A stretch of DNA of 64,000 nt, taken from Aradus depressus (Eukaryota; Arthropoda; Insecta; Hemiptera; Aradidae). Location: positions 53,895,087-53,959,086 of the forward strand of contig OY759216.1 in NCBI GenBank assembly GCA_963662175.1, given 5' to 3'. Below, one piece after another: positions 23,244 through 34,436 of this stretch (position 1 is the first letter of the stretch; each line of letters opens with the position of its first letter). A model generated the notes under the pieces. That model was not told the origin of the DNA. It ran no database searches and saw only the letters and a list, made by a program, of their open reading frames with translations. Position numbers and translations under genes: made by a program.

Positions 23244-23793
23244 CTTCAAGTTTCATGCCAACGTCGAGGCACTTCTGGAACCGACAGAAGGGACACCGCT
23301 TCCTCTGGGTCTTGTCGATGTGACAGCTCCGTTCGGCCACGCACGTGTACACTTTCTTATTTTGGACGGTCCGTTTAAAGAAGCCCTTGCAGGACTCACA
23401 GGTGAGGAGGCCGTAGTGGTAACCGGACACCTTGTCCCCGCAGACAGGGCACAGCTCCTCGATACCTTCCTTCGTGTCGGGGAGCTCCGAGCCTTGTTGG
23501 ATGACCGGCTGGAACCCCCCGCCACTACCGGCCGTCTCCATTCCGCCACCTCCACCGCCGCCTCCGCCACTACCTGCAGGAGAAAAGAAACAAGCCTCTA
23601 GGTTATATCCGTAAGAGAGACTTGGGGAGTGATGGGTTGGGGCGGTTTGTTGAAGGGAGTACCCGTAGAGCGGGGTGGTGGGGGAGGCAGAGCCGGGGGC
23701 AGATGAGCCGCCTCCGGAGGGCTCGTCCCCCCCGACGAAATGAGACATACTGAGAGAACCAAGGCTGGAGTGCTGCTCCATCTCTAATAACAT
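23244..23793 (-). CDS. ftz-f1: Nuclear receptor FTZ-F1, beta-type N-terminus and DNA-binding-domain exon (partial gene)
   Basis: This encodes the N-terminal 183 residues of the NR5-class orphan receptor FTZ-F1, a nuclear transcription factor that binds extended AGGTCA-type half-sites and acts as a competence factor in ecdysone-driven moulting and metamorphosis and as partner of Fushi tarazu in flies. Residues 1-5 (MLLEM) match the start of the insect beta isoform. Residues 20-110 are low-complexity, rich in Gly, Ser and Pro, with a poly-Gly run at 76-84. The zinc-finger domain starts at Cys115: finger 1 uses C115, C118, C132 and C135 with P-box CESCKGFFK (132-140); finger 2 uses C151, C157, C167 and C170. 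Then comes the RFQKC segment and a donor after KLE. The FTZ-F1 box (A-box) and ligand-binding domain must lie in later exons at lower coordinates and are not seen. The frame continues to 23203 only by intron read-through. The start ATG at 23791-23793 is the first in frame with an MLLEM start. Confidence 0.96.
23574..23600 (-). promoter_or_regulatory. Internal 3' splice site inside the FTZ-F1 exon
   Basis: On the minus strand 'tgtttcttttctcctgcag' forms a strong pyrimidine tract plus CAG, with the exon continuing at 23573. The beta-type reading frame runs straight through it. An upstream (alpha-type) first exon could splice here and yield a protein sharing residues from Gly74 onward, zinc fingers included. 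Inference from sequence only. Confidence 0.65.
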
Positions 23794-24060
23794 ATTCCCC
23801 CACTGTCACAAAGCACACATATCACAGAGCACGAGATGGATGGTACGGTACGTGAGGAGGCACTGAGCACTGCGCACGGGAGCCGGGCACCGCATGGAAT
23901 GAGCCTCCAAGGCTCCCCCCAATAAGTGAAAGTGAATGGTGACCCAGTTGGAGGAGGGGAGGGGGGCGGCCCACTGACCCACTTACACACCCCCCACCCC
24001 ACCCCACCTCCACCCCCACCCCACCAACACCTCCCCTCCACTTGTTTACACCACTTAGAT
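23794..24060 (-). promoter_or_regulatory. GC-rich 5' flank and candidate promoter of the FTZ-F1 beta-type transcript
   Basis: About 270 bp upstream of the beta-type ATG are strikingly G-rich on the coding strand (C-rich as given, e.g. 23988-24040), unlike the AT-rich surroundings. A TCAGT initiator-like pentamer lies at 23862-23866, about 70 bp from the ATG. GGGTCA half-sites of the RGGTCA class bound by HR3/E75-type receptors lie at 23940-23945 and 23975-23980 (35 bp apart). In flies HR3 is known to activate beta-ftz-f1 through such sites. The assignment here is inference. Confidence 0.45.
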
Positions 24061-25350
24061 ATTAAAATTTCGTATTACATGCCTAGGATGACATCAAACT
24101 AGACTCGAGATAATTTGGAGAAGGAGCCTCGCCTAACTAAAATTAGTACCTCCCTTTACGTGGGAGCTCGATAAAAACTTACCTACCTACCTGGCAGCCG
24201 AAACGTAAACAGCCTCAACACCCGCTCGGTCAACGACATTGTTCGCAACTACCTAAACAATTCATTTAGCAAATAGAAGCAAAACCTATTTCAACAAACA
24301 AACGAAATTTCAATAAAACAATTTTAACAAAATTTACCTATGAGCACTTCTCCGGAAATAATTCTTTGGAAATTATGTTCGATGCTCCGTACCTTATACG
24401 AAACCCACGTCCCTTCTTCGATTTTTAAAGTAATAATGTGCAGGAATTTTAGGAAAGATAGCGGAAAAAATTGATAACCAGCTGGTTTTAGGTATAGCTG
24501 GTATAGTTAGGCCTGTAGTTTAACATAATAAAAATTATCGGAGATATCCTGTCAGCTCGTTTCTGGGGCCTTTACAAGATCTCAAAAATCTGATTTTTGC
24601 ATGTCTCGCAAGGTGTACCTACCTAGGTGTCAAAAAGTCATTTGAGTCATACCTTATTTCCCGGAAAGACTAGTCATTTAACTTACGGTATTTACTGAAA
24701 TTAACTATAAATGACCTTATTTGACTTGATTCTTCCCCTGATATCTTGGAATCTATTGAAGTTATACAAATGAAACACGGTACAAAGTTGAAGGGTCATA
24801 TCTGTACCATTTGGGAAAAACTAGGCAAGTCCAAAATCATGTTTTCAGGGCAGCGCTTTGAAGTTTTCTGTTTTCAGTGTAAATCGATTTTTTTTGATAA
24901 ATTATTTTTCCAACCGCCATTATGCATATATATTTAATTTTGTAATTTTATCATACATTTTTAGGACTTATCTAAAATTGCACTCCCACTTATCTAGTTA
25001 ATCACCCGAAATCAAAAGAATTGTCTATTTTACACCATCACTTACCTAGTTATTCACGTACTTATCTAGTTTTTGCCAATGAAAGAAGCGTTTCAGAACT
25101 GCATAACGGTAATTATCTCTTCACCGCATCTGGGCAAATGTTTTTATAAGGAAGATAAATACGTTTAACCAATTTTAGGGCACGAACGCGGTTTTGATAA
25201 AAATAGATAAATGCAATTGTATAAATCCATAAGTAAATTTCCGAGTTGTCTAAAAATGCCCAATGCGTTTTCAAGGATACCATTGACATTACGACTTGCA
25301 TACTTTAACACGATGTGTAGGACACCAATATGAGTTACCCAGTGAATTAA
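24061..25350. other. Upstream flank or upstream intron of FTZ-F1
   Basis: No other exon was recognised. Pieces of a low-copy repeat (gtaccatttgggaaaaa..agtc) occur near 24805-24832 and recur at 25351-25440. Confidence 0.45.
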
Positions 25351-25440
25351 TCTCATTTTGGACACAAATCGACTTATCTACTTTTTCCCAAATGGTCTCA
25401 TTTTGGACACAAATCGACTTATCTACTTTTTCCCAAATGG
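25351..25440 (+). repeat. 45-bp tandem duplication
   Basis: 'tctcattttggacacaaatc' begins at 25351 and 25396; the two units are practically identical. Confidence 0.9.
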
Positions 25441-25514
25441 TACAGATATTATATGGCGAAAAATAATAAGTAAAATAAATACAAACCCTTACCATGAATA
25501 CCATGAATATAGAA

Positions 25515-25688
25515 TAGATGATGATGCTGCTGTTGTGAAAACCCATTCTCATCGAAAATAAAACTGTGGAAATAAAAGGTATATAGGCTGTATAGAAATA
25601 AAAGGTGTTGTCTTCCCACAGTTTTATTTTCGATCAGAATCGGTTATCACAACAGCATCATCATCTGTGGCACATCCCACCCGTACAA
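25515..25688. mobile_element. Inverted pair of candidate Penelope-like end sequences
   Basis: Left arm 'gatgatgctgctgttgtgaa' ... 'gaaaataaaactgtgg' (25519-25570) is the inverse of right arm 'ccacagttttattttcgatc' ... 'cacaacagcatcatcatctg' (25617-25675). The right arm matches the block at 7480-7575. The arms flank a ~45-bp centre. Confidence 0.5.
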
Positions 25689-25999
25689 TGTAGAGGCAAA
25701 AGGCTGGTCTATATCTATTTGATGTCGGCCTACACATATAACAATGGTTGGGTCGGGTCGGGTTCCGGAGCCTGCCTTAGTCCAGTCAAATCAGACGAGA
25801 TGAACCGAAATAACTTTATTTCTTTCCTGACTCAAGTCAAGATGTGGCTCTGGCGCCGGGTGAACACAGAACCGCACTTAGTTCCTCAGGTGCCTCATCA
25901 AGACGAAAAACACCAACAAATAAAGTAAAATATTTTTTAACAGGGAGCAGCACTCAATATTTTGGAAAATATAATGGTTTCTCTCAACAAAAATATCAT

Positions 26000-26200
26000 A
26001 AAATAATAAATATTAATATATATGGATACTGGCAAAATAATAAATATTAATATATATGGATACTGGCAAAATAATATATATGGATACTGGCAAAATAATA
26101 AATATTAATATATATGGATACTGGCAAAATAATAAATATTAATATATATGGATACTGGCAAAATAATAAATATTAATATATATGGATACTGGCAAAATAA
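26000..26200 (+). repeat. 34-bp tandem repeat, about 6 units
   Basis: 'ggatactggcaaaataata' occurs at 26024, 26058, 26082, 26116, 26150 and 26184: a 34-bp period with one 24-bp unit. Confidence 0.93.
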
Positions 26201-26264
26201 TGACCACCAGACATGAAGGAATTGTTTATTATTATGGAGTTTTAGGGTTGCGTAGATCCATGAT

Positions 26265-26455
26265 ATTGGGACCCTATCAAGAACAGTCCCCCCTCCCCCC
26301 CCCCCACCACCCCCGCCCCTTTGTCCAAAACTTACAACCCAACAATTTTTTTTTTAATTTTTGAAATCAGGTCGAAAAACATGAAATTTCTCTGAAAACT
26401 GCGCATCGAATTTTTGACTGATTACATAACTTCCTCTATACTTGGTATATCTGTC
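26265..26455 (+). mobile_element. Family A copy, C-tract and 3' end
   Basis: A C-rich tract at 26287-26320, then 'gaaatcaggtcgaaaaacat', 'aaaactgcgcatcgaatttt', and 'gattacataacttcctctat' near the 3' hairpin. Confidence 0.6.
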
Positions 26456-27086
26456 AAGTCTCCACTCATTTTTAAAAACAAAAAGCAATACTTCGACCTA
26501 AGAATTTTCTATTGCGATTAGTTTTTTAAAGAACGATTTTTTTTTTTTTTTAAGGACGTACTCACGATAAGCATAATGATAAGTAAGTCCCCCTCTCCCT
26601 AAAAAAAATCCTACAGCCCCTGATATAGGCAGAACTCATAAATACATAAATGCATTTATTCACCTACAGAAACCATCAATATACGATCACTTCTCTATTT
26701 TTTTTTATTTTTTGTTTTTTTTCTATAATTAAATGTTAACCATGTTTCAAAATAATTAAATAACACAATTAATGTGATATCATAAAATGATAGTCAAAGG
26801 ATCTCTCTACACTTATCGGTACATGAATCTTAATGTGCCTCCTGCACGTGAGTGCCAACCTATGTGAGCTAGAAAACATAGATACAAACATATGTCCAGT
26901 AACACGAATTAGGTACATATTTATTATAGCCAGTAAGTTATAATTTAATATAAAATGTAAAATAATAAAAATAAATTTAAACATAAAAATTTTAATGAAT
27001 AATAAATCATATAAAACATAATTATTGGTAATTGTTTATTTAGAAGGATAAAAAGTTGAATATATTTCATATGGCTGGCTATAAGA
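26456..27086. other. Non-coding AT-rich stretch
   Basis: The 71-codon minus frame at 26769-26984 has no recognisable features. Poly(T) tracts near 26527-26550 and 26698-26722. Confidence 0.45.
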
Positions 27087-27308
27087 GGACTTTATAATAC
27101 CAACCACTTTTTTACAAATTACTCTTCCCCCACTCAAATTCATTTCGTACTGGCATTACTGCGTTTATGAAAGTAATGTGTCGGCGTCAGCAATATTCTT
27201 TCCTACATTGTACAGCGTAATTCTAAGAGCCCAGTAATGCCAGTATAAAATGATTTTGAGAGGGAAAGAAAGTGAATTGTAAAAAAGTGGTTGGTATAAT
27301 TAAGTCCT
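27087..27308. mobile_element. Palindromic MITE-like element (family B)
   Basis: Left arm 'aggactttataataccaacc' and right arm 'ggttggtataattaagtcct' are inverted repeats extending ~85 bp each ('actggcattactg' against 'cagtaatgccagt'). No coding capacity. Half of a related element is at 37415-37530. Confidence 0.75.
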
Positions 27309-27510
27309 GCTATGCTCATAGTTTTTAATTTGTTTTTATCCGTTCTAATAAAAAACTACGAATAATAAAACATATTCTAAAATTCGTTATAATTTAAACA
27401 TTATTTAGAATATTTTCTTCGAAAATTTATTGTATATTCTTTAAGGGCCCATAACTTTCGTCGTATTGGTCCTATCTCATTAAGGGCCTATAACTTTCGT
27501 CGTATTGGTC

Positions 27511-28127
27511 CTTGGCTGAAAATCAATAGGTGTCGTCCTAACGGGGTTCCAGACATACTTATAAAATAATTTGTTGATACACTTATTCTATCGGGAGTTA
27601 TCGGGTTCATAGAAACAAACAAACACAATTTGTTTTCGTTTTTGAATCAGGGTGTCGCAAAACAGGAATTTCATTACACCGACAGTTATTAGGGTATTTA
27701 AGAGCCCCTCCTCTCTGGAGCCTCCCCTTCCCTTCTACAGTTTTCGCGGAAAATTTATAGGTGCCGTGCTTACGGTATTTCGAGTTTAAAAATAAAAAGG
27801 ATTGTCGATACATTCATTAACTTCGGCAGTTATTTGGATTTTTTAGTTGACCCCCCCCCCCCCCCCCCCTCTCCTTCATTCGAATCCTCCTCCTTCCCTT
27901 CGACCGATTTGGCTGAAAATCATCGTTAGGGGGTTCTGAATAAACATATGTGTCGATACATTCACTCTATCGGGAGTTATCATGTACAGACACATAGATT
28001 TTTTTTTTTTTCCTTTTTGGAATTAGGAGACGGGAAAACATGAAATTCCTTCGAAAATTCCGCATCGAATTTTGATGACCGATTACATAACTTCCCCTAT
28101 ACTTCGTATATCTAAGGAAGTAAAAAC
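27511..28127 (+). mobile_element. Family A copy, long, several modules
   Basis: Repeated modules start 'ggctgaaaatcaataggtgt' (27514) and include 'gttgatacacttattctatc', 'tcgatacattcattaacttc' and 'tcgatacattcactctatcg'. The 3' part is 'cgaaaattccgcatcgaatt' and ends 'cttcccctatacttcgtata...aggaagtaaaaa'. A 19-bp poly(C) run lies at 27851-27869 in a module's pyrimidine tract. Confidence 0.8.
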
Positions 28128-29290
28128 TTACGAAGAAATTTATATTCTTAAGTAATTGTAAGTAGTAAGTAATTTCCGAAATTGCCTGGAGTTCACAAAA
28201 CTATAGATAAGTGGAAGAGGTGCAACAGTTCGTATGGTAGCCACTCACTACCATGACATCCCAATCCTCACCCTAGGGGTCAAGTGCTAAAGAGAATAAG
28301 GTGCCCCCTCTCCCGTCCTCTATCGCATAAATGACAATTCCTGACACCACGGACGAGAATTCATGATGTTAGATGATTCTAAAAAAAAGTTGAAATTTGA
28401 TTTTGGATAACTGAAAAGAGTAACAAAATAATTGAGATACTAAACCTATTACACTTAGAGCAAATTACCAAAATGGCTGAAAAGAAATATATTTAATTTT
28501 CTAATGTATCATTGCAGTTAAGAAAGTTTCTTGATGCAGCAGGCAACATGAAAAGATCAACAACTTGCATCAACCAAAATTCATGAATTATCTTGGTCGT
28601 TTCAATACATCGCAACACCCTCAACAAAATATAGTTGATAAGAATATATTTCAGTAGACATATAGTTTTTCAAATTTTAAGAAAATGTCAATACAGTTGG
28701 ATTAAAAGGATAGGTATATGAAAGGAAATCACAGAAAACTTACTCTAGGAGAAGTACCATAGATTAAGGAAGACAGGTAACATTATCTGCAGGATGTTAA
28801 GGAAATCAGGAGGAATGTTCTTCCAGAGAACGTAGGATCGGACAATATGGAGGGCAGAGAGGATGGTTCAACAAGGTAAGGTTCATGTCCAGCACAGTAT
28901 GTGTGAAGTCTGCAAAAAAAATTAAAAATATAAATAATGGAATCATAAATGTAAGTGAATAGCAAACATGACTTCGGATTCATAGCCATTCACTGAGTGC
29001 AACTGCAGTTAAAGTATAAGTACTTTATTTTTTATATACAATTCATTTTAGCGCATATACTCAATTGTGTTTAATGTATTTATTTTATATTTTAGTCCTT
29101 CCTTAGTTTTCACTAAATGATGGATTTTGTTTGTGAGAGTAACAGGATTTTCACAAGGGCAACCGCAAAAGTAGGCTAGAAAGAAATAATAAAATCTGTG
29201 ATAGGTCTGACTCTGTCTGTACGTCTTTATTTTACAACTTGTCATTTATTATTACTATTGACAAACTTGTAATATACTGTATGATATTGG
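28128..29290. other. Non-coding stretch with one exon-like segment
   Basis: Mostly featureless. 28793-28875 is an open 83-nt segment between an AG (ctgcag) and a GTAAGG donor, discussed in the findings. Confidence 0.4.
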
Positions 29291-29628
29291 TTGGTTATTG
29301 TGACTCATGCCCGGGCTTTAACTACAACATCGTATCGCCCACTACAGAGCGCTCCTTCGTCGCAAGTGGGCATGATGACCCCGAGTCAACAGAGGGAGTC
29401 CTAAATTTGGCACAATCTAAGTTTATTATTCACCTAAGGTAGGGGGTCTTTAACAAGTACACAGGCTCGGGACCATCGTTTAATGTCAAATGAATCCTCC
29501 GAAGGATGGCATGCTCAAGGTTTTTTTTTACCTCCTTGATACAAAAACCCAAGGACCTCGGCCGGTTTCGAACCGGCGATCTTGAGCTCAGTAGACAAGG
29601 ACGCTTCGTCTGAGCTACTGGCGCCCTC
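29291..29628 (-). mobile_element. SINE1, full length
   Basis: Tail 'ttggttattgtgactcatgc' at the left; at the right a B-box-like 'ggtttcgaacc' and a head ending 'gagctactggcgccct'. Microinsertions in the body. Confidence 0.87.
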
Positions 29629-29756
29629 TATTCGTCTCAACTTGGAGGCAGAAGACAGCAGAGAGACCATCAAGTTAGATTTCCTATTTTGACAATCTAC
29701 AAAACTAACATTAAATAAATAACCATAGAGTAATATGGATATATTGAAGACATTGA

Positions 29757-30045
29757 AGGCGCCTAGGTACAGGGGTAGCGTGTTCGGGGGGGGGTTGAAA
29801 CTCGGCCGAGGCCCTTAGATTTTTTATCTGAGAGATGAAGAAACCTTGAGCACGCCGTCCTTCTTATGAGACGTTAAACGATGGTCCCGAGCCTGTATAA
29901 TGTCAGGTACTCGTTAAAGACCCTACCCTAGATGGATAAAAATTTAGGACACCCCGTCCGTAGAGACGATGAAAGAGCGCTCTGTCGACCTAGTCGATAC
30001 AACCTTGCAGTTGAAGCCCAGATATGAGTCACAATAACTAACTAA
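29757..30045 (+). mobile_element. SINE1, diverged copy
   Basis: Head 'aggcgcctaggtacaggggt' has lost the B box to a G-run, while the body (agacgttaaacgatggtccc; gatgtcaggtactcgttaa-like) and tail 'gagtcacaataactaactaa' remain. Confidence 0.8.
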
Positions 30046-30367
30046 CATCTGCCTTGAAACTCATTAAACTAAATGTCATTACAATATGGTTTTATTTTAA
30101 TAAATACAAATAAAAATAATTATTAAAACAAAAGTTTTTATTATTGAAATCATTGTTAATATGTCGAGGTTTAATTATAAGTTAGACCTTGGCCTGAAAA
30201 ACACCTACATACCTGCTTAAATATGTACGAGAAAAAACACAAAACATATCATTTATACGTTCGTATTAAATTAAACCAATTAACATTTTAAAACATATTA
30301 TTGGGCGCCAAAATAGTACGATTCTGCAACTTGGTGGATTTGTTTGAAATTTGGACAAACTGTAAAA

Positions 30368-30653
30368 AATGTCGATACAGTCATTAGATGGGAGTTTTTG
30401 AGTCGAACTTCCCTCTCCCCTCCCCCTTCTGAACATTGTCCTTCTTATGGAGTTTTGAATGTACATATACAATGTCATGTCTGTGTACGATATTGTAGCA
30501 GGGAGTTATCGTATTCATAGACACAAAGAGGAAGTACTTTTACCCTCATTTTTGGAATCAGGAGGTTGGAAAACATGAAAATCCGGTGAAAAATCAACAA
30601 AATTTTTTTTGATCGATTACATAATAAACATCGAATAACCGGAGAAGTAAAAA
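30368..30653 (+). mobile_element. Family A copy, 3' two-thirds
   Basis: 'atgtcgatacagtcattaga', 'gggagtttttgagtcgaact', 'gggagttatcgtattcatag', 'ggaatcaggaggttggaaaa', ending 'ggagaagtaaaaac'. Confidence 0.75.
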
Positions 30654-30721
30654 CAAAATAAACCGTTATTCTGATCATTAGACACTTCAAAATGACAATA
30701 TTTCGTAACTATACTAATATA

Positions 30722-31023
30722 GGTTTGGTTTGGTTAGGTTTTATGATTCATGCCCGAGGTCATATCGCCTACTACCAGAGCGCTCTTTCGTCACTCTGGT
30801 GGACATGAGCCCCATTTTACTATGGGAGTCTTGCCTACCCTAAATTTTTATTCACCTAGAGCAAGGAGTCTTTAATGAGTACCTGACATCGTACAGGCTC
30901 GGGACCATCGCTTAACGTCCCATACCTCCCAGATAAAATAAACTAAGAGCCTCGATCGGGTTTCGAGCCCACGTTCTTGAGCTCAGAAGGCAAGCACGCA
31001 TATCACTGAGCTACCGGCGCCCT
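30722..31023 (-). mobile_element. SINE1, full length, CCTAA-type tail, 13-bp target-site duplication
   Basis: On the minus strand the tail reads 'ataaaacctaaccaaacc'. The head is at 30950-31023 with A-box-like 'gagctacc' inverse and B-box-like 'gggtttcgagccc'. A perfect direct repeat ctatactaatata flanks it at 30709-30721 and 31024-31036. Confidence 0.93.
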
Positions 31024-31036
31024 CTATACTAATATA

Positions 31037-32271
31037 TGTATATCGTGAGGTAGTTTGTTTGTATATTTGAAGTAATCTCGAGATCTACTAAACCGATTTG
31101 TATAATTCTTTCATCATTGTGGAGCTTATTTCTTCCCAATGGACATAGGCTATAGATCTTCACGCTTTATCAAAAGGTAGCTGAGCAGTGATGGTAAAAG
31201 TGAAGCAAGTCGAAAGTACCATTTATTGCATATGCTGCCTAAACCATTAAAGATACATGAAAATGATGTATGGACTAATTCTTGGCATTAAAAAGTTATA
31301 TCTATACCAGAAAGCCTTCATTAAGAGTTATTACTCTGTTGTTTGTAACAAGTTGGCGCAAAAACTACAGAAACTATGATTAAAATTTAATATGTAGCGA
31401 CCTTATAAGCCCGATTGAATCATACGCAATGTGGCGTCCCAAATAGGGGAGGAGGGGGATATAAAATGAAAGTTAGGTCTTTAACGGTTCATCGGATTTT
31501 CATGAAATTTCACAGAGTCTAAGCCGAGTTCAAGACTATTTGCCATATCCAAGTTTTGAACTGGAGAGGAACAAGTGACCGAAAACAAAATTTAAAAAAT
31601 AGCTCGTTGACGGTTGACTTTTCGAGGGTTAGTGTAATAATACCAAAAATGTGACAAATCAAATTTCCAACATTGATTCATATGGATATTTGCCATATGT
31701 TTTGCGTTGAATCGTTTTAAAGGTGGGCCATGAGGCATCACTTTCCATTTATGCTGAAGGAAAGGGTAAGTCACAAACCACCGACCACAAAATAATTAAA
31801 AATTTCAACTAATTTCTAAAATCCTATAAAAATGTTACTAAGCGGGCAGAAAACGTTACTGTTTAAAGTTATTCTGAGTAAAACCAGGTAACCTGCTAGT
31901 TATTATATATATTTCAAGTAGAAGTGAAAACATCAAGTTCCTCTTACGGAAAAATTGACTAGGAGCGATTTACTAGGTTTTGACATAGGGGAGAAGAGTT
32001 GTGAAGATAAGAGGGGAGGAAGATCCTTGGAGAGGGATGAACCTTGGACTGATCAGATAGGAAGAAGTAGCTAGCAGAAGAAGGAAGGTTTAATAGGAGG
32101 CTCAGCTCCACCCCCAAATATACCACCTCAACCATGAAAGAGTGTCAGTTCGCCCTTGAGGTCTATTGGACGGAAAATTGACCAATCCAACAAGTGGAGC
32201 CTAAAATTAAATTGTACGCAGAGCCTTATCCCATCAACAGAAGGGGGAGTTCTATTGTTTCTCTCTCTTAG
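31037..32271. other. Non-coding stretch, decayed dispersed repeat likely
   Basis: 'ctactaaaccgatttgtata' with 'cccaatggacataggctata' at 31085-31155, and 'aaccaggtaacctgctagtt' near 31880, resemble the ends of a repeat type widespread in insect genomes. Related phrases lie at 33040-33070, 39230-39260 and 47298-47330. Low-confidence assignment; no gene. Confidence 0.35.
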
Positions 32272-32426
32272 AGTTAGTTATTGTGACTTATGCCCGGGCT
32301 TTAACTACAAGGTCATATCGCCTACTACCAGAGCGCTCTTTCGATCTGGTGGACATGAGCCCGACTCTACTCTGAGAGTCCTAAAACCTAAGGGCTGGGG
32401 TTCCGAACCCGAGATCTTCAATTCAG
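32272..32426 (-). mobile_element. SINE1, truncated with internal deletion
   Basis: Tail 'gagttagttattgtgactta' to 'gactctactctgagagtcct', then a jump to 'ggggttccgaacccgagatc' (the B-box region). Most of the body is deleted. Confidence 0.78.
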
Positions 32427-32824
32427 TATCGGCAACCTCACCTCTGATTCTTAGATTAAAGACAAGAAAGAAGGAAGAAGGAGAAATGTGACTCAGAGTG
32501 CAACTATTAAATGCAATTAATATGACGTGATGCAGGAGGTATATTCAATGTAATTAGAAAAACAATGTGACGTCTCTTCCCATTGTTTCATTTTCTGTTT
32601 TACTAAGGTGATGTTGACTACAAGGTAAGGAACGTAATGCTGTATCTTACTGGGAGGGGGAAGGGCAAAGACAATCACACAGGGAAGGGTTCCATGCACG
32701 GAGAAAAATATATTCTTGCGACAAAAAGATATCTTCTTGACCATATCTTCTTACAGAATTAAATTAAAAAACTTTATATAGCTTGGGTAGTAATAAAACT
32801 CTATTCTCACGAGAGAATCACCAA

Positions 32825-32960
32825 GTGATGTCTACTATACCCTATCACCTACTGGTGTCTACTACTATTCCCTATCACCTACTGGTGTCTACTATTCTCT
32901 ATCACCTAGTGGTGTCTACTATTCTCTATCACCTAGTGGTGTCTAGTATTCCCTATCATC
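32825..32960 (+). repeat. 27-30-bp tandem repeat, 4-5 units
   Basis: 'ctatcacctactggtgtcta' type units at about 32842, 32872, 32899 and 32926: 30-bp then 27-bp spacing. Confidence 0.88.
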
Positions 32961-33247
32961 GACACAAAATACAGAATAAAACTTTTTTGACGCTAGAATA
33001 TTATTTTTGCCGCAAAAATATATTTTTCTCCGCCTAGGTAGCAGGTTAGCTGGCGTTGCCCGCAACTAACTTTGTGTTATATTACTTACCTGAAGTTGAA
33101 TATCTGGACAAAGAATGAAAAGGTTATCCCCCTCCGCCAATATCAAAAATGCTTTATGTACAGATGCCAGCCTCTTACAATTTTATTTTTGAATATATAA
33201 TTCTGTAATATAGTTAATACCTTCTGCCTATGTCATTGCCATGGAGT

Positions 33248-33409
33248 TAGTTAGTTATTGTGACTCATGCTTTAAAACAAGGTCATGTCGCCTACTACCA
33301 GAGCGCTCTTTCGTCGCTCTGGTGGACATGAGCCCGACTCTACTATGGGAGTTCTAAATTTAGCCTATCACAAATTTTTATTCACCTAGGTTAGGGGACT
33401 TAAACGATA
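33248..33409 (-). mobile_element. SINE1, tail-proximal fragment
   Basis: 'gttagttattgtgactcatg' to 'tttttattcacctaggttag'; no tRNA-like head. Confidence 0.8.
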
Positions 33410-34436
33410 CCGGATTAGTAAGTAAGCATATAGGCACATCTTATTGTTCACATGGACTATGTTTGAACCGTGCTTATAAGGCTGCTAACTAATGAAATTT
33501 CATGAAAATTCGAGGCCCCTCCCTCATTATTCAAAGTTTTGAAAATTTCACTTCAAAGGCACCTATGTGATATTCAACGTCGGATAATGGATTTGAATTT
33601 TAAAATTCGTTGATGATGAAGACATGCTGTTTACCAACTGTTATCCACATTTACTACATATCAAAAACATAGACATTGACCGGAGAACATAACAAAGGAA
33701 TTTATTAAACAGTGAGACATATTCAAAAAGTTGTTCCGAGAGGGTGCGCAAGCCCGCAACGGAACCCTAAATACGATGCAGTGTGCGCGGGTTCCATCTG
33801 GAACTTGGGAAATCAATGATGCTACTTTATTACCAAAGAAAAAAAAAAAAAAATTGAAAAATTCTTCCCACTTAAATACTCAGCTAAAATACAGAAAAAA
33901 CGTTTGAACTGAGAAAACATACATTTTTTATTTATTTAAACATTTTTATTTATTTTATTTTCTATATATTTTACTTCATTTTTTTCATCTTTCACTCTCA
34001 AGCATTTGTATTAGCTCCTTCATTGCCGAGGTGGCCTTGCCCCAGTTAGGGAAATATTGGAAAAAGTTACCCCTCAATGGGTGCTAACGGTTTGTGAGGG
34101 TTGAAAAAGAAATTGTAAAATAATTTAAAGTACACACAAACACCACCAGTTGGAATTCCCAATCATTTGCAGATGTTAAACTATAAAACACTATTTCAGA
34201 ACTCACTTCAAAATTCGTTGTACTTTCAATCTTCCTAGTATATTCTATTGACAAAAAAATGTATGCAGCTATCTATTAGGATCGATCGATGATTATATGC
34301 AAAACATAGTTGCAAGAGTAGATAGTTGCAAAGAGATTGTGCCGCAAAAACGGAAAGTTGTTTCATGAAAATCAATACAGCCAAACTCAAAATGTTATTT
34401 CACAGACATTAGAATTACAAAAAAAAAAAAAAACAT
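33410..34436. other. Non-coding stretch, nothing recognised
   Basis: AT-rich with poly(A) tracts at 33838-33853 and 34420-34433. No gene. Confidence 0.45.

Noticed and set aside
23253..24041. Several other frames of 60-105 codons over the FTZ-F1 exon and its flank
   Set aside because: Shadows of the GC-rich receptor exon and C-rich promoter; none matches a known family while the zinc-finger frame does.
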